DNA from: Apostichopus parvimensis
Lineage: Eukaryota; Echinodermata; Holothuroidea; Aspidochirotida; Stichopodidae
Direction: 5' to 3'
DNA length: 64,000 nt
NCBI GenBank assembly: GCA_000934455.1
Contig: KN883046.1
Location: forward strand, 11,872-75,871
The first letter of the stretch is position 1; each line of letters starts with the position of its first letter. A program made the position numbers and the translations under genes. Of this stretch, positions 37,401 to 49,839 are shown piece by piece. The notes below the pieces were generated by a model, which worked only from the letters and a program-made list of their open reading frames with translations, was not told the origin of the DNA and did no database searches.

Positions 37401-40400
37401 TTTGTATTCTGACCGAGGACTTGAACAAAAGAATTCCAGGTCCTCGGTTGTGATTTCTAAAGAATCACCACGTCCTCGGAAGAATTCTGTTGTATGGGGT
37501 ATTGTTAAGGTTAGGGTATGTGGATTTGAACAATGGAAAATACAATGGGGTCCTCGGTCTGAATGTAATACAAACATGTGTGTGTGCGTGTGTGTGCGTG
37601 TGAAACTTGCTTGTAAGCATAGTACCACAAAAGGTTTACGGTGGATTTACTTCGTGCTTGGTATGTGAATCCCTCTTATTGTGTAGAAGAACGATACTGT
37701 GAAAGTCAACAGAGGTCAAACCTTGTAGACATTATAACTCAAGGAAAAACATCTTTGTTGAAGTTTATGCTAGGTTAATATAGGTCTAAAAGCTTTCTAG
37801 AAATTATAACTCTCAAAAGAAAAGCTTGGATGATGAACTTGTTACTTGATTCTATAAGAAATCTTGTTTGAAGTGAAACTGTTTAATGTTCTCACACAAA
37901 ATGTGTCAAGGAATCATTATTAAGCCAACTGCTTTCTGGTTCTCTATCTTCACAGGCCATGATGTGTGAAAATGGAAGAAAACTTATAGCCGCAAAGACC
38001 ATTGAGGTAAGGTGATAATGTATCAAAGATTCAAAATTCTCAATTCGTGATATAGCGCAGGGGATCTTACTGAAGCAGCCTGAATCTGACCTGCAAATAA
38101 ACTGCCTCATAATCTTACACTATATTCGGGTTTGCAGGCCCTAATAAGGCCTTAGGCTTGAAGAACACCTCATACAGGCCTACCCTTAACATTGATTAAT
38201 ATGCATATTGTGAGATCTTGGTCCACTTTTGCCCCCCCCCCCCTCCCCTTGCTCCAAGGAACACCTCATACAGGCCTACCCTATACATTGTTCAATATAC
38301 GTATAGCAAGATCTTAGTCCTTTCCCCCCCCCCCCCAACCCCCTTGCTCCAGAAAATGTATTTGTCTGACCCGTGTAGAAAATTAATTCAAACCTGTGGT
38401 ATACTACTAGGTACAACAGCTTGTTGCAGTTATATAGAATCACACAATTCCCAAGATATACAAAGTAATGAAACACTCCCTCTCATGTGTTTTTATTCTT
38501 GTACTTTTATTATGGCTATCTGATTAGATTTATAGATTTGATTCGATTTAACTTGACTCTATTCGACTTGATTTTGGTAGACCTGCTACGAAGGGAAACA
38601 TTTGGAAGAGGCCAGATACATTCAAATAGTGGTAAGTCTTTCTCCCGTTAGAAAAACAAATTTGGAGTTTGTAATAAACATATAGATCTCTGTAACTTGT
38701 GACAGCCCGAAGATGAATCTATCACATGCTGATTAATGTTTGTTGTTTATCGTATGGTAATTTTTACATACCACAAAAACTGGTGAATTTGTTGAACAAA
38801 GCAAAAGGACTTTGCTTGGCTATGTTTGTGGCCTATGTGTTGCAGGTGGCATCTAGCTGTTATGTTGTATACTAGATGTTGTATAGTATACAAATAATGA
38901 ATGGTTATGAGTGCAATAGTGCAAATATTTCATGAGTTGAAAGATGGAATGTTCCATTCAACGAGGCGCAGCCGAGTTGAATGGAACAAATTACATCTTT
39001 CAACGAATGGAAACCATTCATTATTTGTTTTATACAACACCTTCAAATTTGGATATAATTGGATGTAAAATGCACTCATGCAACAGATTGTTTTGAACAG
39101 ACAGGTTTCTCTGCTCTCTTACCGTTGAATAAAGTGCTATCAAAAAAGTATAACCCATGGTTCTATTTCATAGAGTGCAATAGAGCGGATTTTGCATGCA
39201 ATCGACGAGCAATTGACCAATCAAATGGCCGGAATATAATTAGGTGTTGTATAATAAGTAATGATCAATAGTAAAAAGAGGGATTATTTGGAAATGGGTC
39301 AAAGAACATCGGATGCCTTACGATTAGGGAATTATATAAATTACAGAGAGGGAGACCCTGTTCAGTGTCCATGGGGGGGGGGGGGGGGAAGGGGGATTCC
39401 CCCTATTTGTTGCAGATGGTATCTGTTATGTTGGTTATAGGTACATCACCCAATGAGTAATACAGAGAGGGAATTGTATAGTTACAAGTCAAAGAACATC
39501 CAAAATGCCTTATAATTACTAGTAAAAGAATAGAGGGAGGGGAACCCTATTTGATGTTGGGGCTCACCCCTATTGGTTGTTTGGGGGGGGGGGGTTATCT
39601 GTTAGTGTATTAAGTAAATGACCCAATTAGTGAGGTAGAGGTATTCTTTGGGGGATGACTCAAGTCACTTCCAAGGTTCGATTTTTGTTTCCTGGAGGGG
39701 ATCCCTTCAGAGATGGCAGCATCTGTTTGATATATTGAATAACTGTTGCTTTTGCTAATATAATATTTCCTTTTTTTTTTATTGGTAGGGGGGGGGAGGG
39801 GGAAATATCTGTGGAGTTAAAGACATCATATGTGCTCAATTTAGTTGTAAGAGTTATGTAGAAAACAGAATGGGTAGCAGGAGAGATAGGTTTTTAGTTT
39901 AACAATATGTTTACTATTATTTGGAAATTGTATACAGTATATAATGGTAAAATACCACTACTTCTCTGTCAATATCCATTAACGAACATTCATCACCAAA
40001 TCTCATTTTTCAGGATTTTCGACTCGTCAAGGACAGGAAGAACGAGGAATTTTATCATGCTTTGGTTAACGACGGATTACAAATGACCACTGGTAAACAT
40101 TATTATTATTCATTCATTCATTCATTCATCCATTCATTCATCCATCCATCCATCCATCCATCCATCCATCCATCCATCCATTTATTTATTTTGATTGCAC
40201 AAATAGATATGTCTCCATAGAGCAATATTCAAAAATATATGTATTTAAAACAGATTTGCAACGTTGTCAAGTTTTGGTGTTATATTTGGGCTTTTATAAC
40301 TTATATCAACCTAATTAGATGATGTTGTTGAACATCATTTCTTCCAGACTTGTGTTAAGATCTATTCATTTCCGGTGTTATTATTTCCACAGCTATTCTC

Positions 40401-43400
40401 TGTCCATACCACATGAATACGAACTCACGCTACAGAGGACCCAAAGGAATCAGGAAGTTTTGTTTAGTTAAAGTTCTTCACTATGCTTGCCTGACAGTTT
40501 CCAAGGAGAGGTAAAAATGTTCTTCTTGCAAAGTCACCCTCCATACCTCTCAAAGTAACACAGAATTTACTGTAAAATTACATGGGAATGGGCATATATT
40601 ACGGACGTACAGAAAGATCGAAATATCTGACTGATTTGTTTTAGTTTACAGAGATTTCACGCAGAACATGAAATTTGATACAGAAGAAAACAAAAACACA
40701 GATTTTTTACAAAATTCTGACATTTTCTTGTTTATCCAAACAACAATTAACCCCTGACCTTTTGTACCTCACGTTCATCTTGTAATTTAAAAGCAGCTGA
40801 GTACAAGCTAAATCAACCTTGGTGATTTCATGGTTCTTGCCCAGAGTGACACTGTACCCGTGAAACACTGTATTAAGCTGTTGGAAATTGTACTAAAATC
40901 TGTCTGTAACTTCATAATTTGCTCCCAAAAACCCAGTAATGATGGCTGTGATGAGGATTTAAATAGTATAAAATATTAAAGTGGCAAAGACCGAGAGATA
41001 ACAGAGAATGTAATGATATCGTACAAATATCAAATTCTGTAAGGTCGCCCTCTATAATTTACTCCATTGATAATACACCCTCTGCACCAGGTGGGTTCAA
41101 TATGGCGTCGATTAAGCCAAATTAACGAAGTTGAGAATCATGTATAAATCGTCTCAAATCTAAAAGCAATCCTACGTGTTTCTTTGCGTCGTTCCGTCCA
41201 ATGACACAACAGAAAATGTAACCTTAAATTTTGTACCTCATCAAACAACAATTGTTTCATTAAACATTTTGGGATTGAGAGTTTTAATTACTGAAATTCT
41301 TTTCAAATTCTGACATGGAATTCATTGGCCCCTTTCATATCAGAGGAATAGAGAAAAAACTTTGGAAAAACCTTGTAGGCATGATCATTTCAAAAGAAAG
41401 GGAACCTTTCAAATATCAAATTCCTAAAGGATGCCACAATTATTACAGCATTGAAACTATGACGCATATTTGCATTTGTGGTTTTGAAAAGGTAAATTGT
41501 GCAAAGATCTGTATTATCATATTAATACTAGAGGAACAGCCATGAGTCAAATAGTCTAGTTATATTCTCACTCGAATCTATTCCTTTGCCTTAAGACTTT
41601 ACAAAATGTTTTCGGTAGAGAGTTCTAGTTTATAATAATAATAATAAGTAATATTTATATAGCGCATAATCAGCAAAGCTGCTCAAAGCGCTTTACAAAT
41701 GTAAAACCTAAAAACAAATAGTAACAAAAACCAAAATAATAAATATATAGAACCAATAAGGCAATAAAAACAACTGCCAAAAGCAACAATATAAAAAACA
41801 CACCCGTACTACACGATACTAGAAACTAAAACGCAATAGTCCAAAACAATTTCAGAAGTATGTAAATAAAGTAGTGAGTCGTGATCGGACAAGTAGAAAC
41901 GCGTCACAATCTTATCTGTTTACTTTACAGGAAGTGTATAATATTCCACGAACTGGCTGGGGATGTCTTGAGTTACGATTGCGTGATACGAAGCATGAAA
42001 TTTTATCCGGAATATGTCTCAGATAAACAAAGTAATGTTGTACATGAAATATATTTTCACTTTCAACAATTCTCATACATATGTTACATTTTTTCTTAAA
42101 CTGCTGCAGTGTTGAGGATTTAAAAAAAAAATGGAAATTTTGTTTGATCGTATAAAGAATATAAACACCTAATTGAGTCAATCGTAATTTCACACCCCAC
42201 ACACAGGCGTATAAATTAATCAATGGCGGCTTAATGTGCATTGTGGTGAGGCCTTAGCAGCCAATTTTCAAAATGAGCGTATACAGTCATTCAGGGAGTG
42301 GTTAACATAAAAATCAAATATTAGAGAGTTTTTAGGGGTATTTATAATATTTTCAGAACCGGATAAGGTCAAAGCTTGTTAACGTATCTTAGTGCCACTG
42401 TAAAAATGTCACAAAAACGTGTTATGACTAATAAAGCAGTTAATATCACAAGGTTCTTTGTCACAGCCATTTCAGGTCTGACTCTCTTTGTGCTTTCAAG
42501 CCGTTTTAGTCAACGATTCACAAGCCACACTTAATCTATTAAATTTCACTTTGACTTTGATCCTTTCGTTTTAGATACCATCGATCCTCTGCTTAGAAAT
42601 GTCAGGAGTTTTGCCGAGGTGATGGAGAGAGAAGGAATCTCTCAGTATGGATGCAGAACTGAGAAGAGAACAGGAGTGCTAAAACCATTTAAAGTCAAGA
42701 AAACAAAGAAAACAACCCATAATGTAAATAAAACATATTTTAATTTAAGCAGGGATGGTGAAAATTAATACTACCAATTGCGAGTTTTCTTGAAAGAGAG
42801 AGAGAGAGAGAGAGAGAGAAAGAGTCTGGTTGTATCTGATAGGTTCTGGGAATAAACAGAAAGAGAATCATTTCTGAATAAATGGCTGCCAGAACTCAGT
42901 TTTTTTTCCTGTTATCTTAGTGGTGCTATTTCCAGATTATAGTGTTTGTACAGGACTGCTTAATATTATGTTAAATATTTTTTAATATTATGCAACATGA
43001 TTAAGCAGCAATCTGAATTTTGGGCCAAATATGCAGGAATATGGTGTACCTAGTTAACTTTGTGTGAGCCAATAAAGGCATTAGATACATGACTTCTAAC
43101 ACACTACATAACACTTAACACTTCTACATAATGAACCCTCCATGTCAAGTGGTAATACATTGCTAAGATATCGCTCGACCCATCTAACGGTTGTTGGTGT
43201 GTCTGCTACTTGTATTTAAGCAAATGTAATCATTGGGAAAAGTTTGTAAACATTTTAGGTCCGATTCAGCATAAACGATCAGATTTGGATAATTATCACC
43301 GCTGAGATTTGATTCGAAGTAATGTATAAATGCCAAAAATGTTACAAAATGACAGTTTAAGTTTGAATGTGGTCATGGCTTTTGCTTTCTCACCATCATA

Positions 43401-46086
43401 GAAAACAAACTTAGTACCGGAGTTCTGCATCTGGCATGTTTGTTGCTATAGCAACTCACTTCTATGCCTCTTTGATGTAATATCTAGAAAGAGAAAATAA
43501 TTAATAAAAATAATATTGACTAAGCTAGATTCTGTCAGTTGTTGTAATTGAACACCCTTTTCTCTTCTTACCCCTCTTCTCTTACCCCCATCCCCTGTCC
43601 CCACCCCTCCACTGTACAGTCTAGGGCTTAAAGAAGAATACATGTGAACACATGCAGACTTGTTGTGTTGGGTAGGTAGGTAGAGAGGAGAGCAACATCT
43701 CGGCAAAAACAAAGGTTTTCAAGGTTTTGTTTTGTGAGAGCACACATTATGCTCCTTAACATTCATCATTTCCAATAATTCACAACTCCAACTTGCTTCT
43801 TTTTACCCCTGCTGTAGGATACAATTGCAATACATGCCATCATTCCATTGGTTTTGTTATTTCACTCTGCACAAGAGTGTTTCTGTATTTGATCTGATGA
43901 TAAATGTAACAGTTTTGCCTTTGATTATTTTCGTCTTTCTTCTTCTTTCTTCCTTTTATTATAGAATCTTCCACTGGGTGAGTCAGTCATCTCTGTCGGA
44001 GCTGTTGAGGTAGGAAGACTAGTCATTTATAATATCTTCATATTACTCTGTTGTAGCATGGTGGGCTAAAGGGGGACGGGGAGGGGGGTGGGAGGGGGAG
44101 TTCAAATATGTTGAACTTGAGATTTTGGGCAGACAAGTTTTACTCCTTGTCAAATTAATTGATCTTGTTACTATATATCTATCAAGGCTGACTTATACTA
44201 ATAACAGAGAACAAAAGGAAAGAACACAGTTATCAAGCTGACACAGTTTTATTTACACATGAATCTTGGATAATGGTTGTTTGGCAGCTAATATGAAGTT
44301 AAACTTGTTGTTTATGTTTATTCTGAGATGAATCCTGCAGGAACCCATGTGTGCATTTTGTTATATACCTCTTCTAGATGATGTTAAATTCATAAATCAT
44401 CTTAATATCTCGTTTTTTCTTCTTTTTATTCTCAAACAGAAATTATCTCTTGGTGAAGAGTTTAAGAATCCCATTCTTCAAATTGTGGTAAGATTTGAGA
44501 TTCTGGCAATTATCTCTACTTTTTCAAACATTGAACGTCCTGTTTTGCTTTTCTTTGGTGTTGTGGAAAACAATGATAGATGTGTAAATAACATAGTTGT
44601 CTGTCTGTGAGAAAAGTTTGCAGCTATTAAAACAAGTCATTCTTTGTACTACAAAGGTTTATTCAAGATTAAAAATATTTTGTTTATCTCATCACTCCTT
44701 TTTTTTTAATATTTCATCATGCAGTGGAAAACACATTTAGGGTGATGATGATATAATTGTTCAACTCATGTTTACAAATTTTCACGGTTGCAAACATTGG
44801 CTTGAAATGACTATTTTGGTTTACCACAAATTTGGATCAATTCTTCCTGATTATTTAATTAAACTCAATTCTGGAAGCTACCAAATTCATGATTTTTCCC
44901 TTAAAAAATGTTATCAGCTGTTTCATTTCATGTATTTGTTTCTCACATCATGCATTTAATATTTACAATAATCAGTGATAAGTGCCAGTTTCCGGAAAGG
45001 TCGAAATATAACCAGTTTAACAATAGTTATTGCAAGTTCTAGAATATGTCTCTTAATGTCCGGAAACATCAGACGAAAATTAATGTCTTATCAGAACTGG
45101 CATGGAAGTGAATAAAATAGTAATTTACCTCAGGCATGTCCAAACTTTTTGAAGTATTTCTTCTGATTCAGAGGATGCAGTTGGCTTTTAGTATAGTCCT
45201 GTATATATCAATTAGCACTTCTGCCCAGATTCGTATATGCTCATTAGGCTAGGAACACCTAACATGAAAAGTGTTGTTATGCTATGCTAAAACAGTGTTA
45301 GTTTGTTCCAAAATACTGCACCAGACTTTCTTGAGGTTTTAATAAGAGAGCTTCCTTAAGAAAAAATAAAATTAAGGTATAACAGTTCATTTTTTAACTT
45401 TTGTAAATGAACAACAGAAAATGGATCGGGAAGTTAGAAAGAAATTTAAATTTAAACTTAACTGGGAATATCAGATTTTAGAAATAGCTTTCAATAATAA
45501 TATTTCATTTATAAATTTTTTAAATGAACGACAGGAAACAGACTGAGAAAGTTACAAAGAAATTCAAATTGGGTTGTTATCCATGGTAACTGGGTATGCA
45601 AAAGATAATGTGGCTTCCGGCTGGCACACCCTAGCGAAGTTACGGTTATATAGAGACTGCCATCAACTTAGGGCTGGATAGGACTTATTATCACATTCCA
45701 GCAAAAAGTTGCTTTGTTCATTAATCATATTTGTTAACATAAGTGTCCAGAATGTTCTGTAAATGAAAATACAAAATTGTGCGAATTGTATTAATTTTTC
45801 CATCATTGTCGCAAACAAAATCGTTTTATCTCGGGGTTTGTCTCAAAAGGCATAATTCAGTTGTATAGAGACTGCCGCCAACCGATGGCTCGATATGACC
45901 AGTAATCGCAAAAAAAGTTGCTTTGTTCTTTTCAACATAATGTTTCATGCTTTAAAGTAATGCATGATAGAAGACAACACATCGAAAATGCAAACTCAAG
46001 AAGTAGCTAAAAGATAATCATCCTGAATATAGACAAATCTGTATGCTGTAGCTAGCAAATGACAATGCCCTTACACTGGCACCTAC

Positions 46087-46129
<43 letters not shown>

Positions 46130-49100
46130 CCCAAGCATGGTTTGTAGTTTGGAACTCTAGAGAGATAGAAAAAATATTGATTCAGATTCAGAATAAAGTT
46201 GAACACCTTTTTTTAATCCATTTTGTTTTGAAAGCTCTTTAAGAAGATCATCCACCAATCGACAGAGAGACACGCACTGCTCCTCTCGGATGGATACGAC
46301 ATCATGACCAGTGAGTTTTATCTCGATCAATTTTGATGGAAACAATTTAAATATTAAACAGAACATATAAACACAGGTTGCACGAGAAGAACAGGAAAAT
46401 GGTAGGAAAACCTTGAAAGACTGACATGGCTTGGTCTCAAAGTTAAGCATGGATCTGATTCAGACCAAAGCGTCAAATGAAAAATTTAAGAGACGGATCA
46501 CCTCAATAATTGATCCCCTGCTTGTTTCAGAGTATTTATATATTTATATATTTATTCATCAGCATTTGATGGGGAATAAAACTGATTTAATATGATGCAT
46601 CGATTTTGGAGGAGGAAATAAAATAACCGATAAATGCAAAGTGAATGTATCGATGCAAGCTGTTTTGAAATTGAATCGTTAATCATATTTGTTATAAACA
46701 TAAGTTTCCAAAAGGTTCTGTAAATGATAAATAAAAGTGCATGCATTGTATGAATTTTTTCCATCATTTTGTCTCCAAAAAATAACATTTTATCTTGTGG
46801 GTTTTTCATAATGCTTAATAATTCAGAGATCCCATGTATTTTCCTTTTATTTCTGCAGTTTTTACTTAATTTCCTTTTTAACCATTTTTCATTTAATCAT
46901 TTTTGCGGAATAAAAAAAACACACTGAAAGACCAATTTAAATCGATGTAATCCTACACAAAGGATTGGTAGTGTGTACTTTTTGCATGACGGTTTCTTAC
47001 GGTGTGTGACTACATTACAATTAAGTGATCATCTATGCAGGAGTCTCGTGTTTCATTAGTACCGTTAAAATACCCTAATTGCCTTTCCTCATTAATTTTA
47101 AATCATGTGCTGCTTTGTTTACAGAATTTTGATGTGGTTATTCCTTAATGAACTTATGAAATGAATTGACATTTTCCTCGCATCTGTCACTTTATTTATT
47201 TTCGTCGCAGGCATGATAGATCCTCTGCTAATGGAGAGTGTTCCCAAAGGAGCTTTCCAGTGCTTCACCGTTTTGCAGATTCTGAAATATTCCTACGTAA
47301 ACCTTTTAATGAATAGGTAAGCCCCTCGAGGTTACAGATATTGTAAACATATGGTAGCCATCTTATCTATCTTAAAAAGGTCAAAAAATGGTGCACTTTT
47401 TTGCAGATTTAAAGCAGCTATATTGTGTACACCATGTGATCTCACTAGCCATGCAACCAGGCGCTATGGCAAGCCATTGTGGACAAATTCAAAGGTCTGC
47501 TGTATAGACCCCAACTATTGCACGCTGTCATGGAAAAGTTTCTTGAGATTTCTTAATCGACCTGCCTTGGTCGTAAACTTACCTCTTTTTACCAATTAGT
47601 CTGCCACGCCTGCCACATATTTTTTTCTTGTCTTAGGGTCTCTGTGTGAACGTTGTATGATTAACTACACTGTAGACATGAACATATTTCCACACAGTGT
47701 TTACTGTACACAAAGAGCCTATAAATGGTGTTAAGAAGCTATGCAGAACTAAATTGTGACGGGAATTTAGTATTGGGGACAATTCAACAATCTACCAAAC
47801 TGAATTAAAAACCTGTCTCACCAGATTTTGTTGCTACTTTTCACTGGTTCATCATAACAATTCTGTTTCTATTTTTATTTTAGAAAAACGCTCATTGTAC
47901 AGAAGATTGGTTATCACATTCCAGTTACCAAGGAAACGAAAAAGCCCATAGGAGAACCCATGTTTTATGCCTTTGATATCGAACACTCACCAGGTATGAG
48001 CAAATTAAATCAACATTTAGTCCTGTCGATATCCAATACTCTTGTCTCCCCCTTCCTCCACCCCTTTAGTACCCCTACTCCCCACCCTTGTCGACATCCG
48101 TTCCACATTCCCACTCTTTCATAACCAATGTCCACTTGTTATACAGCAAGCTGCTTTTTTAACTAAACCTTGGAATTTCATACCTTGAAACTTTTGAAAC
48201 TTGTTACTTTTTAGTCCATCAAAATCTCATTAAGAATGATCTAATTTGGCATAAGCTATGGAGGGTTGACCCACAAAGTTTTCTTTGTTATTGAACAATC
48301 CACTTCCACCCCTCCCCCCCCTCCACCCTTCCCCACATTTTATTCTGACACAAAAATTCAAAAGCAATAAGCACAACCTTACATTTAACTTACATTAGAT
48401 CGATTGTAGACTTAATGTACACTCTAAATTCCACCTCATGTTTTCGGGTGGAAGGGGAGGGGATGGGAGTAGGGGGGGACGGAATCCCACACCCCTGCTT
48501 CCTTTGGAGTAGGTTTCAATGAACCCAGGGCCACACCACATTCTTGATAAAATCCTTGATCCGTCCATCAGTTGGACAACTTCCTCATGCTTAGTATGCA
48601 GGGAATCATTCAGTGTTTGAAACTTTGTATAGCAGTTTTGGAGGCACTGGTTTTTTTCTCTCCATCAGATACTATGTTTTCCTATGTAAAAACTGCTGTA
48701 ATACACCCTTACACACTTGTATGGCAACTTGATAATTTGCATAGCACTTTGCAATTTGATACCAGATCAATCGTGAGGGTGTTGTGATCTAAGGATTACA
48801 GGTTCGAGTTCTGGCCAGATCATTGCGTTGTGTCCTTGGGCAAGACGCTTTATCTCCATTGCCTCTCTTCACCCAGGTGTATAAATGGAGACTTGCGAGG
48901 TAACTTGTAAATATAGTTGCGTGTGCCGGTTTGTGGCTGCACCCTCGGGAAGTCCCCCGGGGGGACACGTGGTTGTGGTGCACTGTGGTGCCCCAGGAGA
49001 GATTGATTGAATTGTGCACACTTTGGTGGGTAGGTGTGAAAAGTTACCAATGACCAGGGTTAAGTTGTAAAGTCGTGTGAGAGGGCCTTGGCCCTGAACA

Positions 49101-49839
49101 AGACTGTAAACCTAAAAAAAAAGAAAAAAAAAAAATTATTAACTGGTATGTTACTACTCTGTACAGTGATTTCATGTCATGTGTCAGAGCATTTGTGTTG
49201 ACAATATGAAAGTTTCTGCAACTGGATATTCATGTTGCTCTTTTATGTGGTCACTAAGTGCTTTGGAATGTGACCTGAAAGTACCGTTTAGAAACAAAAA
49301 GTGTCCTGTAAAAAAGAAGGAATACTTTGATCGTTGCAACCGATTTAAAAAAAATTTCCTATATTTTCCCTCAATTGATGTTTTGTTTTATCTCCTATAC
49401 AATATCCAATGCGTTTCACACCACTTTCGTATCTGCAGAGGTCCTCAAGGCCATGCCCAAGTTCACTCCAGTTGAAGTATACGGCCCCGAGATTTCCACC
49501 GATGAAGAGAAGAGCAGACTAGAGGCACATATGCTTCATAAATTAAATAAGATAAGGGCAGCGGAAGGGTTGCCGCCAAAGAAAGAGATGACGACAGACG
49601 ATGTAACGTTAAGCGACGCGACCCCGAGTCCCCTCCCCCCTCCGTACGGGCCCAATAAGAGAGTCCCGGCTGTGAGCGGCTTTTGTAAGTACGCGGATCG
49701 ATGGCACGACAAGGTCGCTAACACCACCAAACTACCCGACGGAAGACTGGTCATCCGTAAGCCGGCAGAACAGAGAGTGCCCTACAAGGTCACCGTCGAT
49801 AAGAAGTTCCACGGCAAGATGGTGTCGATAAAACGCTGA
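28460..49839 (+). CDS. Triple RPA70N-like OB-fold protein (unnamed)
   Basis: Twenty exons join in frame to 648 residues: 28460-28504, 29098-29148, 30216-30309, 31072-31180, 32424-32494, 33604-33695, 34711-34753, 35963-36069, 37956-38006, 38581-38631, 40014-40092, 40393-40510, 41931-42031, 42575-42723, 43965-44009, 44440-44487, 46235-46310, 47211-47316, 47884-47993, 49439-49839. All have GT/AG borders. Three stretches (about 8-115, 211-318, 388-495) each resemble the N-terminal OB fold of RPA1: a start like LSTNAIK, then PxxQ or IxQIV, then (S/N)DG (56-58, 257-259, 436-438), a helix, and a final hydrophobic strand. RPA70N domains bind acidic peptides of checkpoint and repair proteins and weakly bind single-stranded DNA. 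The C-terminal tail (516-648) is polar, Pro-rich and basic at its end. The RPA DNA-binding domains A-C were not recognised, so this is not plain RPA1. The fifth exon's acceptor (GGAAG|C) is inferred from frame. Function is unknown; a role in DNA metabolism is inferred. Confidence 0.78.
30640..30685 (-). ncRNA. Degenerate hammerhead-like relic
   Basis: On the minus strand GAAGAAGGTCCTGCTAGGATC is followed by AAACGTC, a decayed relative of the motif at 5911-5941. It lies in an intron of the triple-OB gene, antisense to it. Confidence 0.35.
32530..33260. repeat. G/C-run repeat broken by an assembly gap
   Basis: Bases 32818-33223 are N (406 bases). Both flanks are repeat-like with G/C homopolymers (32547-32556; 33243-33257) similar to the hAT-type elements elsewhere. 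The gap lies within the intron 32495-33603 of the triple-OB gene. The exons on both sides join in frame across it, so no coding exon need be missing. Confidence 0.6.
36131..36632. repeat. Intronic tandem repeat, about 168-bp unit x3
   Basis: Three head-to-tail copies start at 36131, 36300 and 36466 with GGCTTTATGGTGGCACTTGC and end near GCATAGAGCATGT. They lie in intron 8 of the triple-OB gene. Copies are about 90% alike by eye. Confidence 0.85.
37394..37576. mobile_element. Inverted-repeat MITE inside a GT microsatellite
   Basis: Inverted arms ending TCTGACCGAGGAC (37408-37420) and GTCCTCGGTCTGA (37549-37561) bracket about 130 bp that itself holds further GTCCTCGG copies in both directions. 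GT-rich repeats lie on both sides, suggesting insertion in a GT tract. Also in intron 8. Confidence 0.6.
38163..38362. repeat. Local tandem duplication with C runs
   Basis: The block AACACCTCATACAGGCCTACCC ... AGATCTTGGTCC ... C run ... CTTGCTCCA occurs twice in a row (about 38163-38261 and 38262-38352). Intronic. Confidence 0.65.
38862..39265. mobile_element. Foldback / MITE-like element
   Basis: An inner inverted repeat runs from CAAATAATGAATGG (38891) to CCATTCATTATTTG (39028), with a centre CAACGAGGCGCAGCCGAGTTG. Outer GTTGTATA copies near 38862-38885 and 39031-39252 suggest a longer element. No coding capacity; superfamily not identified. It lies in the intron 38632-40013 of the triple-OB gene. 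Confidence 0.55.
39285..39660. repeat. Degenerate tandem repeat, about 190-bp unit
   Basis: Two to three decayed copies share GTCAAAGAACATC, ATGCCTTA, GAGAGGG and CACCC blocks, with G runs (39375-39388, 39583-39592). Intronic. Confidence 0.5.
40104..40191. repeat. CATT/CATC tetranucleotide microsatellite
   Basis: A tandem array of CATT then CATC units, just downstream of exon 11 of the triple-OB gene. Confidence 0.95.
41630..41890 (-). mobile_element. SINE/LINE 3'-tail remnant
   Basis: On the minus strand it ends AAGCGCTTTGAGCAGC...GCGCTATATAAATATT plus a TTA repeat, a tail type shared with the SINE at 54134-54424. The 5' side is AT-rich and undefined. Confidence 0.45.
42796..42822. repeat. 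GA microsatellite
   Basis: About 13 GA units, 70 bases after exon 14 of the triple-OB gene. Confidence 0.95.
46088..46126. repeat. 39-base C homopolymer
   Basis: The longest of many C or G runs in the window, located about 110 bases before exon 17 (46235) of the triple-OB gene. Length is likely variable and hard to sequence. Confidence 0.9.
48775..49135 (+). mobile_element. tRNA-derived SINE, family B
   Basis: A partial tRNA-like head with B box GGTTCGAGTTCTGG (48802-48815) precedes TTGTGTCCTTGGGCAAGAC, CATTGCCTCTCTTCACCCAG and an A-rich tail (49113-49135). The same head-body order, inverted, is seen at 54134-54424. It lies in the last intron of the triple-OB gene. Confidence 0.7.
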
